A stretch of DNA of 35,863 nt. Source: an uncultured Desulfuromonadales bacterium. Its GTDB lineage: Bacteria > Desulfobacterota > Desulfuromonadia > Desulfuromonadales > Geopsychrobacteraceae. A program made the position numbers and the translations under genes. Below are positions 6,699-16,183 of this stretch, one piece after another. How positions within the stretch are numbered: the stretch's first letter is position 1; each line of letters starts with the position of its first letter. The DNA lies in NCBI GenBank assembly GCA_945787295.1, contig CALZHQ010000013.1, forward strand, positions 1 through 35,863, given 5' to 3'. The notes under the pieces were generated by a model. The model did no database searches and was not told the DNA's origin. It worked only from the letters and a program-made list of their open reading frames with translations.

Positions 6699-7760
6699 AT
6701 GTCCGACTCAAAGCAAACCATCCTCGAATTGCGCAGCATCTCTCAGGCATATGACAAGCAGCTGGTGGTCAAGGATCTTTCCCTGAGCCTACAGCGGGGC
6801 GAAATCGGCTGCCTGCTCGGTGCCAGCGGCTGTGGGAAGACCACGGTCTTAAGAACCATTGCCGGCTTCGAACCCTTGCTCGCCGGAGAAATCCGCATCG
6901 CCGGGGAAACCGTCAGCAGCAGCGGCTTTTCGTTGCCTCCGGCCAAACGGAAGATCGGCATGGTGTTTCAGGACTACGCCCTGTTTCCTCACCTGACCAT
7001 CTTCGACAATGTGGCCTTCGGTTTACGTGAGTTGAAAAAAGCCGAGCAACTGCGCCGTGTCAATGACGCCCTGGAACTGGTCGGCTTAACAACCGAACAC
7101 TATAGATACCCGCATGAGATCTCCGGCGGCCAGCAACAACGGGTAGCATTGGCCCGCGCACTGGCACCACAGCCGAAACTGCTGCTGATGGACGAACCCT
7201 TCTCCAACCTTGATGTCGCCCTGCGGGAACGACTCTCAATGGAGGTGCGGGACATCCTCAAACAATATGGCACGACCGCGCTGTTCGTCACCCACAACCA
7301 GCATGAAGCATTTGCTGTCGCCGACCGGATCGGTGTTATGCATAACGGCGAAATCCTGCAGTGGGATAACGCCCATCAGCTGTACCATCAACCGGTCAGT
7401 CCGAAAATTGCCGAATTTGTTGGTGAAGGGGCCTTGATCACCGGAGTGGTTCGGAAAGAAAATCAGGTCGAAACCGGGCTGGGCCTGCTTTCAGGAGTGC
7501 TCAGTCAGCCGCTGCCAGAGAGAACGGCAGTGCAACTGCTGATCCGGCCGGAAGACGTGGTCCACGACGATGACAGCCCAGTCAAAGCGGAAGTGCTGCG
7601 CCGCAACTTTCGCGGAGCCAACATCCTCTACCAATTGTTGCTCGAAAACGGCGACCAGGTACAGGCGCTGGTGCCGAGTCACTGCGATCACAAGCCGGGG
7701 GAGAAAATCGGCATCCTGCCAGATGTTAGGCATCTGGTGCTGTTCCCGATCAACGCCTGA
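6699..7760 (+). CDS. fbpC: Fe(3+) ABC transporter ATP-binding protein
   Basis: The ATPase of the iron importer, 353 aa. Walker A is GASGCGKTT (41-49), the Q-loop is VFQDYALFPH (near 90), the ABC signature is ISGGQQQRVALARAL (141-155), Walker B is LLLMDEPFSNLD (161-172), and the H-loop is FVTHNQHEA. The C-terminal 110 residues form a TOBE-type regulatory region (LLIRPEDVV...) as in FbpC and other CUT1/iron ATPases. It starts 9 nt after the permease stop with GAAGAGG as ribosome site, so the three genes form one operon. It drives import on the cytoplasmic face. Confidence 0.94.
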   Translation: MSDSKQTILELRSISQAYDKQLVVKDLSLSLQRGEIGCLLGASGCGKTTVLRTIAGFEPLLAGEIRIAGETVSSSGFSLPPAKRKIGMVFQDYALFPHLTIFDNVAFGLRELKKAEQLRRVNDALELVGLTTEHYRYPHEISGGQQQRVALARALAPQPKLLLMDEPFSNLDVALRERLSMEVRDILKQYGTTALFVTHNQHEAFAVADRIGVMHNGEILQWDNAHQLYHQPVSPKIAEFVGEGALITGVVRKENQVETGLGLLSGVLSQPLPERTAVQLLIRPEDVVHDDDSPVKAEVLRRNFRGANILYQLLLENGDQVQALVPSHCDHKPGEKIGILPDVRHLVLFPINA

Positions 7761-7762
7761 AC

Positions 7763-7804
7763 AAAAAAGAGCCTCCCCACTTAGCAGGAAAGCTCTTTCA
7801 TTTT
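7763..7804. terminator. Terminator shared by convergent iron operon and chemoreceptor gene
   Basis: The arms AAAGAGC (7766-7772) and GCTCTTT (7792-7798) are complementary. Read on the minus strand the stem is followed by a T6 run, a good terminator for the chemoreceptor gene. On the plus strand it is followed by CATTTTA, which is weaker for the iron operon. Confidence 0.65.
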
Positions 7805-7820
7805 ACTCGCGGCGTTCACT

Positions 7821-10004
7821 TCAGGAGATTTGCCGTAAATCACTCCCAGAATGCTGCTGATCCACCTTAAAAAGAGCAATCTTTTCTTGCAGGTTGCCTG
7901 CCAGCGCCACCAAGCTGGCGGCTTGATTCCCAACTGTCTGCATCTGGCCACCGGTGACCGCAGCAATTTCATTGATATCCTTGATTCGCGCGGCAATCCC
8001 CGGAAAAGCCTTATCCTGATCGTTGGTACCAGCAGCTATTTCGCTCGTCTGTTCAGTCAATAGGTTCATTGCTGTATCGATTTCGGAAAGATGGGAGGTC
8101 ACTTGGGCACTCTTTTCATGCTCAGCTTTCGACTTCTCACTGCAACGCTGAATCTCCTGCATTGTCGGCGCGATCCGTTGCTGTAAAGCCTGAATCATCG
8201 AATCGACTCTATCGGTCGATTGGGCGGTTTTTTGTGCCAGGTTCCGGACTTCTTCAGCAACCACCGCAAACCCTTTACCGTGATTTCCCGCCCGCGCCGC
8301 CTCGATTGAAGCGTTGATCGCCAGCAGATTGGTCTGATCTGCGATCTCCTTGATGATATTGATAACCGCATCAACCTTCTTCGAATCGTCGGCCAGCTTT
8401 TCCATCTCATCGATCGCCCGATCTAAGGAGTCTGCAATCTCAGAAGATAAAGCATGCAAATCGTTAACAACCAGATCGCCCTTATTGACCAGCTGCGTTG
8501 CCGTATCCGCTTGTTCTTTCGATTTTTCCGAGTTCTTCGCAATCGTGTGGGTGGTTGCCGTCAACGCGTTCGTCGCCGTCGCGATATCCTTGGCATGGTT
8601 ACGTAAAGTTTCGAACATGGCCGTCAACTCGCTGGCGATACTGTCCAGCTCCTGCGCACTCCCATGGACCTCCTGGGCAAGACTGTTCATCCCACCGACA
8701 CTGCCGCCAAAAGTTCGAAGCAGATTGTTCATTCCCTCAATCAACTCTTTAAGTTCACCGCTGGTACCCCGGGCACAAATATCCACAGTAAGATCGTTGT
8801 GAGCGGCCTGATGCAAACCACGAGTAAAGCGGCCCAGAGGCCGGACCAGGGTTCTCTGCACCACGACAGTAATCCCGATGCCGAACAGAACTGCGGCGAT
8901 ACAGACTGTCAGCATAATGCTTTTCAGCCTGTTACTGGCAGCAACCGATTCATCAGCCTGCGTCATCGCCTGATTTACTACCTGCATCGATTTGCGCACT
9001 CCACCGAGCGATTCGGTGGCTCCGGAAATTGCTTTCGGCACAGCGGAGAGACTCTTATCGACCCCGGTAATCGCCTTGGTCAAACCGGTCGTCAATTCAC
9101 CGATCTGGCTACTGGCCTCACGTGCCAAAATCAGTGAATGGTTCAAAACCTGACCCGATTCCACACTTGCCGCAATGGCCTGCTCGACTTCTTTTTCAGC
9201 AGCACCGGCAGCAATCAAAGCTTCCTGGCTTTGACGATCAGCGATTGCCCAGGCCTTTTCGCGCAACGACTGAGCATCGACCATAATTTTGCCGCCCCAC
9301 GTAATCAGAGGCTCTTTCAATTCCGTAATCTGGGTAGTACTGGTCGTTTCGCCCAGGTCACTCATGTAGCGCCGATAGCGTCGCAAGGATTTGTTGATCC
9401 CTTTGACCAGGGCCTGTTCTTCAGTCGCAGCGTCACCGAGAATTCCGGTCACTTCGCCTAATTTCAGTTTAATTTCATCGATCTGTGCGAGAGGTGTCTC
9501 AACATCAGCGACAAACTCATTGAGATAATTGAAAAATCCGATATAGGTCTGCAATACCAATGAATTGATCGTTTCAACATCACGGATTAACTTTTGAGTT
9601 TCTCCTGAAACCTTCCGCAGACCAGAACCGATTATGGTTACGTTATTTCCGACACTGTTCAATGCAGAGCTTTGTTGCTCAAAACTGGTTTCGATCCTAC
9701 CCAGACCGGCACCGATATCGACTGTCGCCTGGCGACTATCCTGTAACTGCCCCTGCATCTGCCGCAGCTTAGAGAATTCCGCATCGCTCTGCTTAAGGAT
9801 ATCGACGCTTTCTTCGAGGCTGCCCATCTGTGTTGCGGCGGTTTCCAGGTCGCCACGAACCGAACTCATCCCTTCATTCAACTCGATCATACTGCCGGTC
9901 ATACTGCTGACGCTGAACAGCGAAAGTCCTCCCAATAACAACAGGAGGACGATCAACGCCAAAAAGCCGCCATTGATACGGAATGCGATCGAGGTAAATT
10001 TCAT
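7821..10004 (-). CDS. Methyl-accepting chemotaxis protein
   Basis: A transmembrane chemoreceptor of about 727 aa from the ATG at 10004 (ribosome site GGTGAGG, 8 nt spacing); an upstream start would add 16 unlikely residues. The order is TM1 (about residues 10-30, [16 protein letters not shown]), an unusually long mostly helical periplasmic region (about 31-365) with no recognised PAS or Cache fold, TM2 (about 365-384, [20 protein letters not shown]), HAMP (about 385-440), then the cytoplasmic four-helix hairpin. The conserved tip [21 protein letters not shown] is followed by [16 protein letters not shown]. There is no CheR/CheB tether pentapeptide at the C-terminus. The gene follows the EB_dh-type protein by 74 nt on the same strand, which suggests that the soluble protein presents a signal to this receptor. 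Confidence 0.93.
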   Translation of the reverse strand: MKFTSIAFRINGGFLALIVLLLLLGGLSLFSVSSMTGSMIELNEGMSSVRGDLETAATQMGSLEESVDILKQSDAEFSKLRQMQGQLQDSRQATVDIGAGLGRIETSFEQQSSALNSVGNNVTIIGSGLRKVSGETQKLIRDVETINSLVLQTYIGFFNYLNEFVADVETPLAQIDEIKLKLGEVTGILGDAATEEQALVKGINKSLRRYRRYMSDLGETTSTTQITELKEPLITWGGKIMVDAQSLREKAWAIADRQSQEALIAAGAAEKEVEQAIAASVESGQVLNHSLILAREASSQIGELTTGLTKAITGVDKSLSAVPKAISGATESLGGVRKSMQVVNQAMTQADESVAASNRLKSIMLTVCIAAVLFGIGITVVVQRTLVRPLGRFTRGLHQAAHNDLTVDICARGTSGELKELIEGMNNLLRTFGGSVGGMNSLAQEVHGSAQELDSIASELTAMFETLRNHAKDIATATNALTATTHTIAKNSEKSKEQADTATQLVNKGDLVVNDLHALSSEIADSLDRAIDEMEKLADDSKKVDAVINIIKEIADQTNLLAINASIEAARAGNHGKGFAVVAEEVRNLAQKTAQSTDRVDSMIQALQQRIAPTMQEIQRCSEKSKAEHEKSAQVTSHLSEIDTAMNLLTEQTSEIAAGTNDQDKAFPGIAARIKDINEIAAVTGGQMQTVGNQAASLVALAGNLQEKIALFKVDQQHSGSDLRQIS

Positions 10005-10034
10005 CGGTCTAACCTCACCAGATAGACGAGAAAA

Positions 10035-10068
10035 CTGGCCGGGGAAAAGCAAGAATTCCCCCGGCCAG
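10035..10068 (-). terminator. Intercistronic hairpin / partial terminator between EB_dh gene and chemoreceptor gene
   Basis: A GC-rich 10-bp stem (CTGGCCGGGG at 10035-10044 with its complement at 10059-10068) is followed on the minus strand by TTTTCTCG. It lies just downstream of the EB_dh gene stop (10079) and upstream of the receptor start (10004). It can end part of the transcripts, so that the soluble protein is made in excess over the receptor. Confidence 0.65.
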
Positions 10069-10078
10069 GTAAAGCAGA

Positions 10079-10999
10079 TTACTTAAAAACGACGTCGATT
10101 TCGTTCGAAACGGCGTGGAAGTGATCCCCGGCATGATCAAAAACTGCGATTGCGGTCTGGGTCTTCTTCGCAGAGTCAAAAACTGTGTCGGTAGCGTGAT
10201 TGCCGGTATCCAGTTTACGCGCAATCTCTACGGTCCAAAAACCGGCGTCCCACTTCCCTTTGGCTTCGACGTCGGTGGCATCCGCAACATCTGGCACTGT
10301 CGGAATATACTGAACAACCATATCGCCCTGATACTCAAACGGATCGATCTTGTTCGATTTATACGGCGATACACCGCCATCACCAGGACGGGCAACGTAG
10401 ACCTCTTTACCGCTGGCACTGTAATGGGTCGAAAATTTACCGGTTAAAGGCTTCGTTGAGCGGATATGCGATTTGTCGTGAATAATACCGGCGGCATTGG
10501 TCCGTGCAGCTTTCCATTGCCAGACATCAACAACCGCATCGACTTCGGCCAGCATGTTGGAGTTAAATTCACCACTGATCGGCCACTGCATGGCCAAGCG
10601 ATCCTCCCGCTCTTTGCCGCTGAGATACTCGCCATCCTCTTTGGAGCCTTCCCACTTGAACGGCTTATGCTGGTCATCCTTGCTGCTGTCGGCCCATTTG
10701 GCACGGATAAAGATCATATCTTCAGAATACATCGCCTTGAGACTCACTTCGGTGGTCGCATTCGGCTTGCTTTTCGTCCAGTTCTTGGCGTATTTACCGG
10801 CCTGCATTTCTTTGTTCTTCGCAATGACCGTGTCAGGCACCTGCGAAACAATAATCACCGTTTCCGGCGCAGAAGCCCAGGCGGCCTCTTCTACACCATC
10901 AATTTCCGGGACCGAAGCAGCTTTCGTAACCGTCAAGGTGTCTGCCCACGCCGAGCTCGCCACCAATAAAGCCGCACAAAGCAGGATAAGTTTTTTCAT
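10079..10999 (-). CDS. Exported EB_dh-type haem-domain protein (ethylbenzene dehydrogenase gamma-like)
   Basis: A 306-aa periplasmic protein with a clear signal peptide ([19 protein letters not shown], then DTLTV). The mature part resembles the EB_dh family, the haem b-binding gamma subunit of type II DMSO-reductase-family enzymes such as ethylbenzene, dimethyl sulfide and selenate dehydrogenases/reductases. Matching features are [17 protein letters not shown], a central segment ([24 protein letters not shown]), [17 protein letters not shown] and the terminal [14 protein letters not shown]. Axial haem ligands in the family are Met and Lys, but I cannot assign them with certainty here. No catalytic molybdenum or iron-sulfur subunit genes are present, and the next gene is a chemoreceptor, so a sensory or electron-accepting role is more likely than enzyme assembly. 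The ribosome site is GGGAGAG. Confidence 0.8.
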   Translation of the reverse strand: MKKLILLCAALLVASSAWADTLTVTKAASVPEIDGVEEAAWASAPETVIIVSQVPDTVIAKNKEMQAGKYAKNWTKSKPNATTEVSLKAMYSEDMIFIRAKWADSSKDDQHKPFKWEGSKEDGEYLSGKEREDRLAMQWPISGEFNSNMLAEVDAVVDVWQWKAARTNAAGIIHDKSHIRSTKPLTGKFSTHYSASGKEVYVARPGDGGVSPYKSNKIDPFEYQGDMVVQYIPTVPDVADATDVEAKGKWDAGFWTVEIARKLDTGNHATDTVFDSAKKTQTAIAVFDHAGDHFHAVSNEIDVVFK

Positions 11000-11065
11000 T
11001 GTGCTCTCCCTTTTCCGCTGAATGTCTTATTTTCCTATTCATGACCTAGAACATTAATAAGCTAT

Positions 11066-11094
11066 AATAAACCATACCCCACCATTATTGTCAA
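11066..11094 (-). promoter_or_regulatory. Promoter for the EB_dh-chemoreceptor operon
   Basis: On the minus strand a perfect -35 TTGACA (11094-11089) is followed after 17 bp by TTTATT (11071-11066) and after 19 bp by TATTAT; either could be the -10. It lies about 70-95 nt upstream of the EB_dh gene start in AT-rich DNA. Confidence 0.6.
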
Positions 11095-11227
11095 GCTCTT
11101 TACTAGAAGGCTTTAACAAATATTTTTACATTCTGAGGCTTAGAAACTTCATCCGATAAATTGTTTTGAAATTTCCAACAGGAAGAAAAGGGACCAACGA
11201 ACAGACTCGAGAAATTAATATGGAGGC

Positions 11228-12934
11228 TCAGTAGAGGGCAACCTGGTCTCTGCCGGAGTTTTTGGCCCGGTAGAGGGCATCATCCGCCCGCTTGAGAACA
11301 GAATCGATGGAAAGGTCATCGGCAGATAACATCGTCAGGCCGATACTGACAGTGATCTTTAATTCACCCTGAGGGGTACGGATACTTATATTACGGAGCT
11401 TATCGCATAATCTTTCGCAAACCTGCAGAGCCCCTGCCTGATCAGTCTTGACCAGCGCGGCAGCGAACTCCTCGCCGCCGTAGCGGCCGAACAGATCGGT
11501 CTCGCGCAAGACATCCAAGCAGCCGTCGACCAATCGACACAACACTTCATCGCCGATATCGTGGCCATAACTGTCATTGACCGATTTGAAATGATCGATA
11601 TCCATCAGCAGCACCGCCAGCGGCAGACCATGTCGCCGGCTACGCTTCAATTCAAGATTAACATGATCGATAAAATAGCGCCGGTTATTGGCACCGGTCA
11701 GCGGGTCGGTGGTCGCCAGATGGCGCAGTTCCGCTTGCATCTCTTTGTCTGCGCTGATATCGCGGATCACTGAAAATATCCGTTCGCTGCCCAGCTCGGG
11801 ATAGGCGCTCCAGGACAACCATTTGACCGTCCCGTCTTTACACCGATAGCGGTTTTCGAAGCCGACCAGGTTTTCGCCTCTAATCAACCGTGCATTCGCC
11901 TCAACGGTGTGGACCTGGTCTTCTTCGATAACAAACTCGCTCCAGGAACGATTTTTCAACTCTTCGGCCGACCAGCCGAGGGTTCGTGTCCAGGCCGGGT
12001 TCAATTCTTTGAACTTGCCGTCGAAACCGGTGACACAAAGCATATCGAGGGAAACATCGAAAATTCGCTGTCGCTCATGCTCCGCCTGTTTCACCGCGGT
12101 GATATCTCGACCGTTGATAACCACATATCGCGGAGTCACCTCCTGCGAGCGCAACGGCTGGTAAGTGAGTGACATCAAGCGGTTCCCAAACTCCGGCAGA
12201 AAAATCCAGCTTTCGGTATGCACCGTTTCGCCACTGAAAGCAATCTCCAGGTTCAACTCGATATCGCCACGAAAATTCTTTTCCCCGATCAGGTCGCGCA
12301 AACTGGTATCGAGCATTTCCTGGCGAGATTTATTGAACGCCCCCAGATAGGAGTCGTTGACAATCGAATGCTGGTAGTGGCGATCGACCAGGGCAATCAG
12401 ATCGGGAGTTGATGAAACCAACTGCTCGAAGCGGCGCAGCTCTTCCTGCAACTTATCCAGTTCAGTAATATCACTGCCGAACACAGACACGCCGACAGAA
12501 TCGGCTTCGACCTTGACCGGCTGAGCGATCATTGCGTATTCCCGACCATCCCGTCCGTTGTGATTGAAACGCAGGGTTTTGCCCTCAAAGGCGCGACTGT
12601 AGACCTGATCAAAATATTCGGCCAGGCTTGGCGAAAGAAGCTCCCTGCTCGAAAGGCCGGGCTGCATTTCAACCCCGACCAGTTCAAAAAAGTTCTTACT
12701 GCTGGCTTCGTTCGCAATGAGCAGCTGCTTCTCTCTGTTGACAAACCAGATCAAGTCTTGAGTGCCGTTGATCATCGTTGTCAACTGATCAAAGCCCTTC
12801 TCCAGCTGCTCGTCATGGCAGACCCGCACATCCGCCTGTTTTTCCGCCAGCAGCCTGATCGAAAGCAGATCAACAATCTGCTCATAGGCGGCGACGAAAT
12901 TAGGATCAGATTCTTCAGGAGCCAACTGATTCAT
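11228..12934 (-). CDS. PAS-domain diguanylate cyclase (GGDEF)
   Basis: A cytoplasmic c-di-GMP synthase of about 568 aa, counted from the ATG at 12934. After a short N-terminal helix come three PAS-like domains (about residues 55-175, 180-305 and 310-430, with the last giving WSAEELKNRSW and the PAC-like GTVKWLSWSAYP). They are followed by a GGDEF domain: TTDPLTGANNRRYF, MDIDHFKSVNDSYGHDIGD and the active-site GGEEF (486-490). An RxxD inhibitory site (RETD) sits five residues before GGEEF, so product inhibition is expected. The 12934 start has GAGG 4 nt upstream. The longer in-frame reading to 13105 uses rare Arg and Leu codons and lacks a ribosome site, though a start at 13030 remains possible. 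No EAL domain is present. Confidence 0.9.
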   Translation of the reverse strand: MNQLAPEESDPNFVAAYEQIVDLLSIRLLAEKQADVRVCHDEQLEKGFDQLTTMINGTQDLIWFVNREKQLLIANEASSKNFFELVGVEMQPGLSSRELLSPSLAEYFDQVYSRAFEGKTLRFNHNGRDGREYAMIAQPVKVEADSVGVSVFGSDITELDKLQEELRRFEQLVSSTPDLIALVDRHYQHSIVNDSYLGAFNKSRQEMLDTSLRDLIGEKNFRGDIELNLEIAFSGETVHTESWIFLPEFGNRLMSLTYQPLRSQEVTPRYVVINGRDITAVKQAEHERQRIFDVSLDMLCVTGFDGKFKELNPAWTRTLGWSAEELKNRSWSEFVIEEDQVHTVEANARLIRGENLVGFENRYRCKDGTVKWLSWSAYPELGSERIFSVIRDISADKEMQAELRHLATTDPLTGANNRRYFIDHVNLELKRSRRHGLPLAVLLMDIDHFKSVNDSYGHDIGDEVLCRLVDGCLDVLRETDLFGRYGGEEFAAALVKTDQAGALQVCERLCDKLRNISIRTPQGELKITVSIGLTMLSADDLSIDSVLKRADDALYRAKNSGRDQVALY

Positions 12935-13220
12935 CAGGCCTCGAAACCTTTGCTGTCTGGATTCAATAACGAAAAGGACTAAACGGGCGGGGCTACGGTT
13001 CTCAACAACCTGACCTCGTGCCGCCCCCATCGGCTGAAAGAATTTTAACAGAATAAACATTAACCGAAACTTATGCAAGAAAAAGTAGAATATGCGACAA
13101 AACAAATTTCAATACGAAATGAAAAAATCGTCTATTATCTCGCCAAGACTTGCCAAAACATGAATCGTATCGGCAGAATAGTAACTAGCGATGTGCGCCC
13201 GGCAAGCAGAGAGGTCAGTC

Positions 13221-14765
13221 ATGACAAAAAACAACAACAAACTGATTTTTGTTGCCGGCGCAGGTGGCTACATCGGCGGTCGGCTGGTGCCGCGCCTCCT
13301 GGCGGCCGGCTACCAGGTTCGTGCCTTGGCCCGCAATCCCGAAAAACTAAGAAAGCGCCGTTGGGGAAAGCATCCAGACCTGGAAATCGTCAGTGCCGAA
13401 AACCGTGATTTGGAAATCGTCCGCGGCGACCTGCTCGACTATCCCAGCCTTGTAAATGCCCTCAAAGGGTGCCGAGCCGCCTACTACCTGGTTCATTCGA
13501 TGAACCCCGAGGTCGACGACTTCTCGCACACCGACCGGGTTGCGGCAATGAACATGACCAAAGCGGCCGCCGCGGTAAACCTGCAGCAGATCATCTACCT
13601 GGGGGGACTCGGTGAAGAAGGGAGTGGCCTCAGTCATCACCTGCAATCGCGTAGCGAAGTCGCCCAGCTACTGCAACTGGGCCCGGTCCCGGTAACAACC
13701 CTGCGGGCGGCGATGATTATCGGCTCCGGCAGTGCCGCGTTCGAAATCCTGCGCTACCTGGTCGATCGCCTGCCGATCATTCTCACCCCGCGCTGGGTCG
13801 ACACCCCCTGTCAGCCGATCGGGATCCGTAACGTCCTGCACTACCTGATCGGCTGCCTCGAATGTCCGGAAACCCTGGGCCAGACCTTCGACATCGGTCA
13901 GCCGGAGATCATCACTTATCATAAACTGATGGAAATCTATGCCGAGGAGGCCGGGCTGAGGCGCCGCCTGATCATCCCATTGCCGTTTCTTACCCCGCGG
14001 CTGAGTTCATATTGGATCCATCTGCTCACCCCGGTGCCCGCAGCACTTGCCCGCCCCCTGACCGAAGGCTTGAAAAACCCGGTGGTTTGTCACGACGACC
14101 GGATTGCTGAACTGCTGCCCCAGGAGCTTTTTGATTGCCGGCGGGCGATCAGGCTGGCGCTGGAAAGAATCAAGCAGCATCAAGTGGAAAGTTCCTGGAG
14201 CGATTCGGGACGACTCCACCCGGCGGAATGGAGTGAAAGCGGTGATCCCGATTGGGCCGGTGGCAAAATTTTCACCGATGCGCGAAAGATTATTGTGGCC
14301 GCCACTCCCGAAGAGCTCTGGCCGGCACTGGTTTCTATCGGTGGCGAGGTCGGCTGGTATTATGCTGACTGGCTCTGGAAGCTGCGCGGGATAATCGACC
14401 GCCTGTTCGGCGGGGTTGGATTAAGTCGCGGACGCCGGGATTCCGAAGAGATATATCCGGGAGATGCGCTCGACTTCTGGCGGGTGGTCGATGTGGAACA
14501 GCCTATACTGCTGATGCTCGTTGCCGAGATGAAAGTGCCGGGTGAAGCGGTTCTGAATTTCCGCTTACAGCAGCTTGAAGACGGCCGCACCGAATTGCAG
14601 CAGATTGCCCGCTTCTTGCCGCGTGGCCTGCTCGGTCTGCTTTACTGGTACTCGGTCATGCCGTTTCACAGTTTTATCTTCAATGGCATGTTGCGGGGCC
14701 TTGCCAAAGCGGTCAACAAGACGATTGACAGCGGTCCAGAACCGATCCTGACCAAGGGGGAGTAA
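13221..14765 (+). CDS. NAD(P)-binding SDR-like protein with DUF2867 domain (YbjT-like)
   Basis: A 514-aa protein with an N-terminal atypical short-chain-dehydrogenase/NmrA-like Rossmann domain (residues 7-300). GAGGYIG (13-19) gives the GxxGxxG dinucleotide motif, and AYYLVHSMN, TTLRAAMIIGSGSAAFEILRYLV and TPRWVDTPCQPIGIRNVLHYL follow. The C-terminal DUF2867 domain (about 330-505) has WYYADWLWKLRGIIDRLFGGVG and ends LLYWYSVMPFHSFIFNGM. This two-part layout matches E. coli YbjT. The reaction is unknown. The ATG at 13221 is chosen because GAGG lies 6 nt upstream and the motif starts close behind; an upstream ATG (13191) has no ribosome site. It is divergent from the GGDEF gene, with AT-rich DNA between. 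Confidence 0.87.
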   Translation: MTKNNNKLIFVAGAGGYIGGRLVPRLLAAGYQVRALARNPEKLRKRRWGKHPDLEIVSAENRDLEIVRGDLLDYPSLVNALKGCRAAYYLVHSMNPEVDDFSHTDRVAAMNMTKAAAAVNLQQIIYLGGLGEEGSGLSHHLQSRSEVAQLLQLGPVPVTTLRAAMIIGSGSAAFEILRYLVDRLPIILTPRWVDTPCQPIGIRNVLHYLIGCLECPETLGQTFDIGQPEIITYHKLMEIYAEEAGLRRRLIIPLPFLTPRLSSYWIHLLTPVPAALARPLTEGLKNPVVCHDDRIAELLPQELFDCRRAIRLALERIKQHQVESSWSDSGRLHPAEWSESGDPDWAGGKIFTDARKIIVAATPEELWPALVSIGGEVGWYYADWLWKLRGIIDRLFGGVGLSRGRRDSEEIYPGDALDFWRVVDVEQPILLMLVAEMKVPGEAVLNFRLQQLEDGRTELQQIARFLPRGLLGLLYWYSVMPFHSFIFNGMLRGLAKAVNKTIDSGPEPILTKGE

Positions 14766-14791
14766 CGAGCACTGCGGCCAGAACAGAAGGA

Positions 14792-15946
14792 TCAATCGAC
14801 AACCGCCAACAGCAGGGTTTGATCATCATCGGCCGGCCGGCCGGCGACAAAAGCGGCCACATCGGCATAAATCTGCTGCAGCTTGGCGGCTGGCGACTCT
14901 GCGACCACCTGAGCCAACTGCTCGCTTAAACGCTCGACCCCATACATCTGCCCGTCGTGATCAAAACGTTCAATCAAACCATCCGTATAGAACAGCAGCT
15001 GGTCGCCCGACTGGAGCCTGATCTCTTCAACCGGAATCGGTTCATCACCGTAAGGTTTCAGGCCCAGCGGGAAAGTCCCTGCACAGAAAATTTCCCGCAC
15101 CCCCAATGAGGGACGATACAACAGCGGTTGCAGATGTCCGGCCCGGGCCAGCTTGAGCGACCTCAGCTTGGCATCGTAAACCGCATAAAGAGCTGTCACC
15201 ATTCGCGAATCAGAGACCTTGCAGAGCTGGGTGTTGAGATATTGCATTACCGCAACCGGATCGCTGCCATCACCGGAAAAGGAGCGCAGCAGAGCACAGC
15301 TCATCGCCATCAGCACGGCCGCCGGGGTACTGTGCCCTTCCACATCGGCCACCAGAATCCCCCAGCGGTCATTCGGCAGGCGTAAAACGTCAAACAGGTC
15401 CCCGCCGGCATAGCGGCTGGTTTCATAGATAACCGCCAAGCGGAAACCGCTGATCTCCGGAAGGTTTTTCAGCAGCAGGGAGCGCTGAGCTTCCGCCACC
15501 TGCTGCAGTTCGTATTCCAGTTCATCCCGCTGTTTCTGAACCTTCATCTTTAGCTGATTGATCGTCAGGTGGGTATTGACCCGGGCAATCACTTCTTCGA
15601 GGCGGAACGGCTTGGAAATAAAGTCGACCGCACCGGTCTCAAGCCCCCGGACTCGATCTTTTAATTCATCCAGGGCGGAAAGAAAAATGACCGGGATGTC
15701 TTCCGTTAAGGGATCTTCCCGCAAGCGCCGACAAACCTCAAATCCGTCCATTCCGGGCATCAGGATGTCGAGCAGGATCAGATCGGGAATTTCCTGCCTG
15801 GCCACATCCAGCGCGGTCGGTCCATCGATCGCTTCCAGCAGCCGATAGCCCAGCCCATCCAGAGTTTCCATCAACAGGTCAAGATTTATCGGGCTGTCAT
15901 CGACCAGTAGCAGGGTCTGGCTATCATCTACTCGCTTCAGCACCAT
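14792..15946 (-). CDS. Response regulator with PP2C-type (SpoIIE/RsbU) phosphatase output
   Basis: A 384-aa soluble signalling protein. The N-terminal receiver domain (about 10-130) has the acidic pair D16-D17, the phosphoacceptor D60 in LILLDILMPGMDGFEVCRRL, S89 in VIFLSA and K111 in FISKPFR. A short coiled linker (KMKVQKQRDELEYELQQVAEAQ) leads to a SpoIIE-type PP2C phosphatase (about 165-384) with YAGGDLFDVLRL, LVADVEGHSTPAAVLMA and the C-terminal DDQTLLLAV. Such proteins dephosphorylate anti-sigma antagonists when their receiver is phosphorylated, but no partner antagonist, kinase or sigma gene is adjacent. The gene converges with the YbjT-like gene (26 nt gap) and is divergent from the VWA operon. 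Confidence 0.92.
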   Translation of the reverse strand: MVLKRVDDSQTLLLVDDSPINLDLLMETLDGLGYRLLEAIDGPTALDVARQEIPDLILLDILMPGMDGFEVCRRLREDPLTEDIPVIFLSALDELKDRVRGLETGAVDFISKPFRLEEVIARVNTHLTINQLKMKVQKQRDELEYELQQVAEAQRSLLLKNLPEISGFRLAVIYETSRYAGGDLFDVLRLPNDRWGILVADVEGHSTPAAVLMAMSCALLRSFSGDGSDPVAVMQYLNTQLCKVSDSRMVTALYAVYDAKLRSLKLARAGHLQPLLYRPSLGVREIFCAGTFPLGLKPYGDEPIPVEEIRLQSGDQLLFYTDGLIERFDHDGQMYGVERLSEQLAQVVAESPAAKLQQIYADVAAFVAGRPADDDQTLLLAVVD

Positions 15947-16098
15947 ATACTTCTCTCAGTAACGGCTAGAAATATTTGATCCTAAAAAAGCTTTGCGCAG
16001 GAAGCGTCACATGTCAATTTGGGAAACCGGAATAAATCGGTGAAATCATAAAAAAATTGACCGGAATTGATCAGCATGACATTTTCTTTACAAATTTT

Positions 16099-16116
16099 TG
16101 ACCACCCTGTGACCAC
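16099..16116 (+). promoter_or_regulatory. Tandem direct repeat TGACCAC-N4-TGACCAC
   Basis: Two perfect 7-bp copies of TGACCAC (16099-16105 and 16110-16116) are separated by CCTG, giving an 11-bp period. This 7+4 geometry is the one used by OmpR/PhoB-family regulators. It lies 68 bp upstream of the VWA gene, the first gene of an operon that encodes such a regulator at 19274, so autoregulation is a direct prediction. Confidence 0.55.
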
Positions 16117-16183
16117 TCTTTTTGCAGACCCTGCTCTACTTGAGGCAACTGATCCCTGAAACCGTCTGCAAAGGAGAGTAAAG

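Noticed and set aside
12935..13105. N-terminal extension of the GGDEF protein
   Set aside because: Starts there (TTG 13105, ATG 13060, ATG 13030) lack ribosome sites and the codons are unlike the rest of the gene; the ATG at 12934 has GAGG upstream.
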